Below are positions 1 through 4,892 of a DNA stretch of 9,481 nt, in pieces. The stretch comes from CAYOMP01 sp964405075 (GTDB taxonomy: Bacteria > Bacillota > Clostridia > Lachnospirales > Lachnospiraceae), in assembly GCA_964405075.1 (NCBI GenBank), contig CAYOMP010000110.1, positions 1 to 9,481 on the forward strand, read 5' to 3'. The notes under the pieces are model-generated. The model did not search any database and was not told the DNA's origin. It saw nothing but the letters and a program-made list of their open reading frames with translations. Made by a program: the position numbers and the translations under genes. The stretch's first letter is position 1. Each line of letters starts with the position of its first letter.

Positions 1-336
1 AAGCGAAATGTCATCTGTTTCACTTCCAAATACTAAAAAATCAATACAATTCATTTTACTCAAAAGAGATACGGCACCATATGCAAAATATTGGGCACTG
101 GAATTAGCAAATAACACAGGTAGTTCAATTACTAAATCAGCACCACCTTTCAAAGCCATTTCTGTTCGGCTATACTTATCTATAATAGCAGGCTCACCAC
201 GTTGCAAAAAATTGCCACTCATTATAACTACAACATTACTTGCACCAGTCATTTCCTTAGCCTTTTGAATATGATAGGCATGTCCATTGTGAAACGGATT
301 ATATTCGGTTATTATTCCAACAGTATTACCATTCAT
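1..336 (-). CDS. tmcAL: tRNA(Met) cytidine acetate ligase TmcAL (YlbM family), N-terminal part
   Basis: The minus-strand frame is open for 112 codons from an ATG at 336 down to the window edge, so the C-terminal part (the family is about 400 residues) lies outside. The N-terminus carries the nucleotidyltransferase-like signature GIITEYNPFHNGH, with the HxGH motif at residues 16-19, followed by SGNFLQRGEPAIIDK and a GGADLVIELP block, all typical of YlbM/TmcAL. Enzymes of this family use ATP and acetate to acetylate the wobble cytidine of elongator tRNA-Met (N4-acetylcytidine) in the cytoplasm. The ATG at 336 gives the usual family N-terminus. An in-frame TTG at 351-349 is possible but adds non-conserved residues, and a stop follows upstream at 363-361. 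No good Shine-Dalgarno lies 5-12 bases before the ATG. Its use of acetate fits loosely with the acetate genes next door. Family assignment is secure; the function is inferred from family. Confidence 0.93.
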   Translation of the reverse strand, partial: MNGNTVGIITEYNPFHNGHAYHIQKAKEMTGASNVVVIMSGNFLQRGEPAIIDKYSRTEMALKGGADLVIELPVLFANSSAQYFAYGAVSLLSKMNCIDFLVFGSETDDISL

Positions 337-349
337 ACACTTATAATGC

Positions 350-380
350 AATCCAATTAATTATTTTAGAGAGTTGGATT
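350..380. repeat. 7-bp inverted repeat in the tmcAL leader
   Basis: AATCCAA (350-356) and TTGGATT (374-380) are perfect reverse complements with a 17-base loop. The element lies between an AAAGGAAA stretch (minus strand, 389-382) and the tmcAL ATG. It has no T-run on either side, so it is not an evident terminator. Confidence 0.45.
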
Positions 381-405
381 ATTTCCTTTCGTTTGTTTTT
401 TGCAA
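378..405 (-). promoter_or_regulatory. candidate tmcAL promoter
   Basis: Read on the minus strand, TTGCAA (405-400) and AATAAT (383-378) are 16 bases apart, matching 4/6 and 5/6 of the housekeeping consensus. The -35 lies inside the palindrome TTTTTGCAAAAA (397-408). Transcription would start near 371 and give a leader of about 35 bases. In such AT-rich DNA this match could be chance. Confidence 0.3.
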
Positions 406-464
406 AAATTTATAATTATTATGCCACAAAAAGCCACGAAGTACTATAAAAAAAATACAGATTA

Positions 465-473
465 TGATATAAT
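465..473 (+). promoter_or_regulatory. extended -10 promoter for the CBS-domain gene
   Basis: TGaTATAAT is a perfect extended -10 element (TG at 465-466, TATAAT at 468-473). The hexamer 17 bases upstream (TATAAA) is a poor -35, which the extended -10 can compensate for. A start near 480 would give a leader of about 170 bases. A second TATAAT at 411-416 lacks a usable -35. Confidence 0.55.
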
Positions 474-651
474 ATTTATGATATGAGAAATTATTAGTGC
501 GTAAAAATATTTGGAAATTATGGTAATTGTATTTGAGGGGGAGCAGGTGGAAAGCTCTCTTTATTATTTATGACAGAGCATTTTTGAATTGCAACCTAAG
601 TAGTAGAAAATATAGTGCTTTTAACAGTATTATGGAGGAAATTAATTAAAA
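474..651 (+). promoter_or_regulatory. long structured leader of the CBS-domain gene
   Basis: This roughly 170-base leader holds a strong ribosome site GAGGGGG (535-541) that does not belong to the annotated gene. Five bases later comes a GTG opening an 8-codon frame (547-573, product M-E-S-S-L-Y-Y-L) whose TGA overlaps an ATG (570-572) that opens a further 5-codon frame. Two hairpins share one arm: GGGAGC (539-544) with GCTCTC (554-559), and GCTCT (554-558) with AGAGC (575-579). The second is followed by ATTTTT (580-585). The layout resembles a leader-peptide or attenuation switch, but no known riboswitch class was recognised. Confidence 0.35.
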
Positions 652-1071
652 ATGAACGTATTATTTTTTTTGACACCAAAAAGTGAAGTGGCAGTAGTAT
701 TTAATGATTATTCAGTTAGGCAAGGGTTGGAAAAAATGAAATATTATGGATATTCAGCTATTCCAATGATTAATAGAAATGGGAAATACATAGGAACAGT
801 AACAGAAGGTGACTTCTTAAGAGTTATTACGGAGTCGAGTGAAGACCCTAAATTTATGGAGCATATCAGATTAGATGAGATGGACAGAAAAATGGTATGC
901 GAAGCAGTAAGGATTAATGCAGATATTGAAGAATTAATGGACAAGGCTATTAATCAGAATTTTGTACCTGTTATTGATGACAATGGAGTTTTTATTGGCA
1001 TAGTGACCAGAAAAGATATAATACAATATCTGAATAAGAAATTATCTGAAAAAAGCCGTGAAATAGGCTAA
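652..1071 (+). CDS. small tandem CBS-domain protein
   Basis: This 139-residue soluble protein consists almost entirely of two CBS domains, at about residues 8-62 (ending in the GKYIGTVTEGDFL block) and 76-133 (ending GVFIGIVTRKDIIQYL). A CBS pair forms a Bateman module that binds adenine-containing ligands such as AMP, ATP or S-adenosylmethionine. No catalytic, membrane or DNA-binding domain is attached, so it would have to act through a partner protein or as a ligand-sensing unit. The ATG follows GGAGGAA (634-640) at 11 bases, a slightly long spacing. It is preceded by an unusual leader and followed 182 bases later by pta. Its position next to Pta/AckA suggests a link to energy state, but that is inference. 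The partner and ligand cannot be read from the sequence. Confidence 0.88.
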   Translation: MNVLFFLTPKSEVAVVFNDYSVRQGLEKMKYYGYSAIPMINRNGKYIGTVTEGDFLRVITESSEDPKFMEHIRLDEMDRKMVCEAVRINADIEELMDKAINQNFVPVIDDNGVFIGIVTRKDIIQYLNKKLSEKSREIG

Positions 1072-1126
1072 AAATGGCAGATAAGATTGTTAAAATTTTA
1101 ATTAAATGTTTTTTTAAAAATACTTC

Positions 1127-1155
1127 TTGTATACAAAAAACATTGGTAGTATAAT
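1127..1155 (+). promoter_or_regulatory. pta promoter with a palindrome on the -35
   Basis: TTGTAT (1127-1132) and TATAAT (1150-1155) are separated by an optimal 17 bases, predicting a start near 1162. The -35 forms the left part of a perfect 10-bp palindrome, TTGTATACAA (1127-1136), which looks like a repressor site. The core resembles the operator I recall for the Bacillus GntR repressor, but no regulator gene is present here to assign it. Confidence 0.75.
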
Positions 1156-1176
1156 GAAGATAACGTCGGAAAAAAT

Positions 1177-1206
1177 GGCATAATTTAAATGAATTGTGCT
1201 TTTTTT
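1177..1206 (+). terminator. terminator-like hairpin in the pta leader
   Basis: GGCATAATT (1177-1185) pairs with AATTGTGCT (1192-1200) over nine positions, including two G-U pairs, with a 6-base loop, and runs straight into TTTTTT (1201-1206). The stem is AU-rich with only two G-C pairs, so it is weak. It lies after the predicted pta start, so it could end readthrough from the CBS gene and also attenuate pta. Confidence 0.45.
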
Positions 1207-1253
1207 ACGCTAAATAATAAGAAAAGAACAGATATACGAAAGGAGTCAAGAAT

Positions 1254-2252
1254 ATGGGATTCATTGACACAATTAAAGAACGTGCGAAAGCAAATAAACA
1301 GACAATCGTTTTACCAGAAACAGAAGATCGTAGAACATACGAAGCTGTTGAAAAGATTTTAAAAGAAGGTATCGCTAATGTAATTTTAGTAGGTAGCGAA
1401 GCAGCAGTTGCTGAAGGTTCAAAAGGTTTGGATATCGCAGGTGCTACAGTTGTTGACCCAGCTACTTCAGATAAGACAGCTTCTTACATAGATAAATTAG
1501 TTGAATTAAGACAGTCAAAAGGAATGACAGAAGACCAGGCTAAAGAATTATTATTAAATAATTACTTATATTATGGTGTTATGATGGTTAAAATGGGAGA
1601 TGCTGATGGTATGGTTTCAGGTGCCTGCCACTCAACTGCTGACACATTAAGACCATGTTTACAGATTTTAAAAACAAAACCAGGTACTAAATTAGTATCA
1701 GCATTCTTCCTTATGGAAGTACCAAATTGTGAATTTGGTTCAAATGGTACATTTGTATTTGCTGACTGTGGTCTTGAACAGAATCCAGATCCAGAAAAAT
1801 TAGCAGCTATTGCAGCTTCTTCAGCAGAATCATTTGAATTATTAGTTCAGGAAGAGCCAATCGTAGCTATGCTTTCACATTCAACAAAGGGTAGTGCTAA
1901 ACATGCTGATGTTGATAAGGTTGTTGCAGCTACAGCTATCGCTAAAGAAGCTAATCCAAACCTTAAGATTGATGGAGAATTACAGTTAGATGCTGCTATT
2001 GTACCAAGTGTTGGTGAATCAAAAGCTCCAGAAAGTCCAGTAGCAGGACATGCTAACGTATTAGTATTCCCAGATTTAGATGCAGGTAACATTGGTTACA
2101 AATTAGTTCAGAGATTAGCAAAAGCAGAAGCTTATGGTCCGGTTACACAGGGTATTGCTAAACCAGTTAACGATTTATCTAGAGGATGTTCAGCAGAAGA
2201 CATCGTTGGTGTTGTTGCAATTACAGCTGTTCAGTGCCAGGCTAGTAAATAA
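1254..2252 (+). CDS. pta: phosphate acetyltransferase
   Basis: This 332-residue protein has the length of the short, single-domain Pta class. It converts acetyl-CoA and phosphate to acetyl-phosphate and CoA in the cytoplasm, the first step of acetate-forming ATP synthesis. The C-terminal block NDLSRGCSAEDIVGVV gives Ser309, Arg310 and Asp316, the same numbers as the active-site residues known from the Methanosarcina enzyme. The motif MVSGACHSTADTLRP and the VFPDLDAGNIGYKL block are also typical. The ATG follows AAAGGAG (1239-1245) at 8 bases. Glutamine codons are almost all CAG and proline codons mostly CCA, a restricted choice shared with ackA and expected for high expression. It has its own promoter, and ackA follows 130 bases downstream. 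No N-terminal regulatory domain of the long E. coli type is present. Identification is secure. Confidence 0.97.
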   Translation: MGFIDTIKERAKANKQTIVLPETEDRRTYEAVEKILKEGIANVILVGSEAAVAEGSKGLDIAGATVVDPATSDKTASYIDKLVELRQSKGMTEDQAKELLLNNYLYYGVMMVKMGDADGMVSGACHSTADTLRPCLQILKTKPGTKLVSAFFLMEVPNCEFGSNGTFVFADCGLEQNPDPEKLAAIAASSAESFELLVQEEPIVAMLSHSTKGSAKHADVDKVVAATAIAKEANPNLKIDGELQLDAAIVPSVGESKAPESPVAGHANVLVFPDLDAGNIGYKLVQRLAKAEAYGPVTQGIAKPVNDLSRGCSAEDIVGVVAITAVQCQASK

Positions 2253-2264
2253 TTTATGATTTGA

Positions 2265-2302
2265 CGCAAGGCATTCACAAGTTTAGTTATGAATGTCTTG
2301 TG
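2265..2302 (+). repeat. 13-bp stem-loop between pta and ackA
   Basis: Bases 2265-2277 pair with 2290-2302 over 13 positions, two of them G-U, around a 12-base loop. No T-run follows, so this is not a standard terminator. A mutually exclusive fold exists: TTCACAAG (2274-2281) with CTTGTGAA (2297-2304), 8 perfect pairs. It may stabilise the pta 3' end or be an RNA cleavage site; a partial block to readthrough is also possible. Confidence 0.65.
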
Positions 2303-2330
2303 AAAATGAAATGATTGCATATGTATATTT

Positions 2331-2360
2331 ACTTTACAGGAACTAGTGTAAAGTTAAAAT
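2331..2360 (+). promoter_or_regulatory. candidate ackA promoter overlapped by a perfect dyad
   Basis: TTTACA (2333-2338) and TAAAAT (2355-2360) are 16 bases apart, and each matches 5/6 of consensus. ACTTTACA (2331-2338) and TGTAAAGT (2347-2354) form a perfect 8+8 dyad with an 8-base centre, covering the -35 and all of the spacer. Transcription would begin near 2367, just before the ackA ribosome site. The arrangement suits a dimeric repressor. As RNA it could also be a hairpin, and it has no T-run. Confidence 0.5.
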
Positions 2361-2382
2361 AAAAAATCAGGAGGATAAATAA

Positions 2383-3568
2383 ATGAATATTTTAGTTATT
2401 AATTGCGGAAGTTCATCACTTAAATTTCAGTTAATTAATTCAGATTCAGAAGAAGTATTAGCAAAAGGTCTTTGCGAAAGAATTGGTATTGATGGAAGAT
2501 TAGTATATCAGCCAGCAGGTGGAGAAAAGGAAAAGAGCGATTTGGCTATGCCTACACACAAGGAAGCTATTCAGTTCGTTCTTAATGCATTAATGAATGA
2601 AAAAACAGGTGTTATTAAGAGTCTTGACGAAGTTGGAGCTGTTGGACACAGAGTAGTTCAGGGTGGAGAAAAATTCGCTTCTTCTGTAGNNNNNNNNNNT
2701 TATTAAAGCAATTGAAGAATGTAATGATTTAGCACCACTTCATAATCCAGCTAACTTAATTGGTATTGAAGCTTGTAAATCACTTATGCCAAATACTCCA
2801 ATGGTAGGTGTATTTGATACTGCATTCCATCAGACAATGCCAGAAAAAGCATATATGTATGGTCTTCCATATAAATATTATGAAAAATACAAAGTTAGAA
2901 GATATGGTTTCCACGGAACAAGCCACAGCTTCGTATCTAAGAAAGTAGCTGAATATGTTGGTAAACCATTAGAATCATTAAAGACTATCGTATGCCATTT
3001 AGGAAACGGTTCAAGTATTTGTGCTGTTGATGGTGGTAAATCAGTAGATACATCAATGGGACTTACTCCACTTGAAGGTGTAATGATGGGAACTCGTTCA
3101 GGAAACATCGATCCAGCTATTATGGAATTCATTGCTAACAAAGAAGGTCTTGATATTGCAGGCGTTATGAAAGTTTTGAATAAAGAATCAGGTGTTCAGG
3201 GTGTTTCTGAATTATCAAGTGACTTTAGAGATCTTGAAGATGCAGCAGCAAAGGGAGATGCAAAAGCTAAATTAGCAAGAGATGCTTTCTGCTATCAGGT
3301 TGCAAAAATCGTTGGTGGATATGCTGCAGCAATGAATGGTGTAGATGTAATTGCATTTACAGCAGGTGTTGGTGAAAACGATGGTTTAGTAAGAAGAGAT
3401 GTATGTAAGTATCTTGAGTACTTGGGAGTTGACTTTGATGAAGCAGCTAACAATGTAAGAGGTGAAGAAGCTACACTTACTAAAGAAGGTTCAAAAGTTA
3501 AAGTTGTATTAATTCCAACAAACGAAGAACTTATGATTGCAAGAGATACATTAGCATTAGTTAAATAA
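2383..3568 (+). CDS. ackA: acetate kinase (interrupted by an assembly gap)
   Basis: AckA transfers phosphate from acetyl-phosphate to ADP, giving acetate and ATP, in the step after Pta. The ATG follows AGGAGG (2369-2374) at 8 bases. The start MNILVINCGSSSLKF shows Asn7, Ser10, Ser12 and Lys14. Later come HRVVQGGEKF, VFDTAFHQTMP (catalytic Asp), RYGFHGTSH (catalytic His), CHLGNGSS, MGTRSGNIDP (catalytic Arg) and PTNEELMIARD (Glu). Ten unknown bases at 2690-2699 split the gene: translated literally, the first half runs into a stop at 2704, and the second half is in the next frame from about 2699. Both halves are intact and meet exactly where the family sequence continues (SSV to VIKAIEEC to LAPLHNPANLIGI). 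This is one gene with a mis-sized gap, not a pseudogene. With 15 missing bases it encodes 396 residues, the normal length. The HRVVQGG motif has Gln where His is more usual. Confidence 0.96.
2690..2699. other. assembly gap (10 N) inside ackA
   Basis: Ten unknown bases lie between the codons for SSV (ending 2688) and IKAIEEC (from 2702). The frame needs a missing length that is a multiple of three, which 10 is not. Alignment to known acetate kinases from memory predicts six residues between SSV and I, meaning 15 unknown bases. Confidence 0.97.
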
Positions 3569-3592
3569 TAAAATTAAGCAATATAAAAAGCT

Positions 3593-3631
3593 AAAAACTA
3601 TACTCTGTTTGATACGGAGTATAGTTTTTTT
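3593..3631 (+). terminator. Rho-independent terminator of pta-ackA
   Basis: CTATACTC (3598-3605) pairs perfectly with GAGTATAG (3617-3624), and T-G and G-C pairs extend it inward to a 7-base loop. A run of seven T (3625-3631) follows, and an A-run precedes the stem at 3593-3597. The A-run may let it also work in reverse, though no minus-strand gene ends nearby. Confidence 0.93.
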
Positions 3632-3866
3632 AAAACTAGATCATTATTTGAAATTTTAAGTTTTAAAGTGAATACTCACTACGTTCGTACTTCATTTGCT
3701 ATTGAGTGTGATAAATTCTAAAAAATATGTTTTGCATATTTACTTAAAATATTATTAATACATAGGGTTATGCAGTTATAAGGTCAAGCGGATGAATAGT
3801 ATAATGGCGTGATAGATAAATACTTTAAAAATCTTAAAAAAAACAGAAAAAAATGATTTTAAATTG
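3632..3866. other. AT-rich gene-free stretch with several small dyads
   Basis: I find no credible gene here. It holds AGTGA/TCACT (3667-3680), TACG/CGTA (3680-3689), ACTCA/TGAGT (3674-3678 with its partner near 3703) and a perfect 7-bp repeat AAATATG/CATATTT (3723-3741). The less AT-rich patch at about 3667-3712 stands out and has the look of a dispersed short repeat remnant. A lone TATAAT (3800-3805) lacks a good -35. Confidence 0.4.
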
Positions 3867-3895
3867 TTGACAAATTAAATTATGGTAGGTATAAT
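3867..3895 (+). promoter_or_regulatory. consensus promoter of yceD-rpmF
   Basis: TTGACA (3867-3872), a 17-base spacer and TATAAT (3890-3895) form a perfect housekeeping promoter. The expected start near 3902 leaves a leader of about 21 bases before the ATG at 3923, as fits a strongly expressed ribosome-linked operon. TTGTTGACAA (3864-3873) is an imperfect dyad with the same TTGTnnACAA pattern as the pta -35. Confidence 0.9.
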
Positions 3896-3922
3896 AATCA
3901 TTGTGTGTATAGGAGACTATTT

Positions 3923-4447
3923 ATGCTAATTAATTTATCAGATGTTTTATCAAATGATGGTAAGACTTTACAAACAAAAGTAAAACTTGATATGACAAGC
4001 TTTGAATCTCGAATGGGTTCTTTTACTATTAGTGATTCATCAGAGGTAGCAGTTGATATTGTTAACCTTGGTAAGAAGAGATTATCTATTGATGTATCTT
4101 GCAATCTTACTGTTGATATACCTTGTGATAGATGTTTGAAGATTGTAAAGAATGATTTTTGTATCACATCCCATAAGGATATTGATATGAATAAAACAGA
4201 AGATGATAGGTTAAATGAACTAGATGAAAATGACTATATTGTCGGAAATGACCTTGACGTAGATGGTATTATTTACGATGAGATATTAGTGAACTGGCCG
4301 GTTAAGATTCTTTGTAAAGAGGATTGTAAGGGAATATGTAAGAAGTGCGGTGCTAATCTCAACAAGGGTGATTGTGGCTGTGATCAAGTGGTTTTAGACC
4401 CACGAATGGCAGCAATCCGAGATATTTTTAACAATTCTAAACAATAG
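3923..4447 (+). CDS. yceD: YceD/DUF177 family protein
   Basis: This 174-residue protein begins MLINLSDVL, a usual start for the clostridial family. The ATG at 3923 follows AGGAG (3911-3915) at 7 bases. A GTG at 3905 is in frame but lies only about 3 bases from the predicted transcription start and before the ribosome site, so it is rejected. The family hallmark IPCDRCL is at residues 66-72. The C-terminus has six further cysteines (131, 135, 139, 142, 151, 153) in a CKEDCKGICKKCG...CGC arrangement that suggests a metal site. DUF177 genes are almost always followed by rpmF, as here after 40 bases. A plant relative is known to be needed for 23S rRNA accumulation, so a role in large-subunit assembly is likely. 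The biochemical activity is not established. Confidence 0.92.
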   Translation: MLINLSDVLSNDGKTLQTKVKLDMTSFESRMGSFTISDSSEVAVDIVNLGKKRLSIDVSCNLTVDIPCDRCLKIVKNDFCITSHKDIDMNKTEDDRLNELDENDYIVGNDLDVDGIIYDEILVNWPVKILCKEDCKGICKKCGANLNKGDCGCDQVVLDPRMAAIRDIFNNSKQ

Positions 4448-4487
4448 TTTTTTATATAATTCTATTGAATTTTAAGGAGGTGTGACA

Positions 4488-4667
4488 ATGTCTATCTGTC
4501 CAAAGAATAAATCTTCAAAAGCAAGAAGAGATAAGAGAAGAGCTAACTGGAAAATGAGTGCTCCAAACTTAGTTAAATGTAGTAAATGTGGTGCATTAAT
4601 GATGCCTCATAGAGTATGTAAGGCTTGTGGCTCTTACAATAAGAAAGAAATTGTATCAGTTGACTAA
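4488..4667 (+). CDS. rpmF: large ribosomal subunit protein bL32
   Basis: This is a 59-residue, very basic protein of the 50S subunit. A zinc-ribbon is formed by Cys31, Cys34, Cys44 and Cys47 (CSKCG and CKACG), so it is the zinc-binding form of L32. The N-terminus MSICPKNKSSKARR differs from the common MAVPKRK start and is typical of Clostridia. The ATG at 4488 follows AAGGAGG (4474-4480) at 7 bases. A GTG at 4482 would sit one base after that site and is rejected. It is expressed with the preceding DUF177 gene, as I see no good promoter in the 40-base gap, and is closed by a terminator at 4685-4717. Confidence 0.98.
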   Translation: MSICPKNKSSKARRDKRRANWKMSAPNLVKCSKCGALMMPHRVCKACGSYNKKEIVSVD

Positions 4668-4684
4668 TTTTAATGTCAGTGAAG

Positions 4685-4717
4685 CCAAGGGTTTGAAATG
4701 GACTCTTGGTTTTTTTT
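4685..4717 (+). terminator. Rho-independent terminator after rpmF
   Basis: CCAAG (4685-4689) pairs with CTTGG (4705-4709). The stem continues inward with mixed G-C, A-U and G-U pairs to about ten pairs around a 5-base loop. Eight T (4710-4717) follow directly. Confidence 0.9.
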
Positions 4718-4786
4718 GTCCAAAAATAAATCAAATTATAGTCAATTAATCGATTGGAATTACAAGTTTAAAATGTAAATTTTTTG

Positions 4787-4815
4787 TTGATTTATATTTT
4801 GATACATAGTATATT
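4787..4815 (+). promoter_or_regulatory. plsX-acpP promoter
   Basis: TTGATT (4787-4792), a 17-base spacer and TATATT (4810-4815) give a good housekeeping match, with a start near 4822. The leader of about 70 bases contains a small dyad GTATT-ct-AATAC (4824-4835). I do not recognise the FapR operator that controls plsX in Bacillus. Confidence 0.65.
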
Positions 4816-4882
4816 ATCTTATAGGTATTCTAATACAAGGGAATATTATGTCCTAAGGTGATATTAATAAAATGTCACAGAT

Positions 4883-4888
4883 GGAGGG
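4883..4888 (+). promoter_or_regulatory. ribosome site that sets the plsX start
   Basis: GGAGGG lies 4-5 bases before the ATG at 4893. The upstream in-frame ATG at 4872 has only AAGGTG (4855-4860) at 11 bases. Starting at 4893 also leaves the usual short N-terminus before the conserved VAVDAMGGDNAP block. Confidence 0.7.
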
Positions 4889-4892
4889 AAAT

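Noticed and set aside
8..268. Plus-strand open frame of 86 codons
   Set aside because: It lies opposite tmcAL, whose minus-strand protein has clear family motifs. This frame has no recognisable product and no ribosome site.
2383..2706. ackA as a broken gene or two separate genes
   Set aside because: The stop at 2704 appears only because ten N stand for an unknown length. Both halves match acetate kinase and join at adjacent family positions.
3905..3922. GTG at 3905 as the start of the DUF177 gene
   Set aside because: It lies before the ribosome site AGGAG and about 3 bases from the predicted transcription start. The family N-terminus begins at 3923.
4872..4892. ATG at 4872 as the plsX start
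   Set aside because: Its ribosome site is weak and 11 bases away. The ATG at 4893 has GGAGGG close by and gives the usual short N-terminus. Some uncertainty remains.
4822..4892. FapR operator before plsX
   Set aside because: The leader has no match I recognise to the Bacillus FapR site, only a minimal GTATT/AATAC dyad, and there is no fapR gene next to it.
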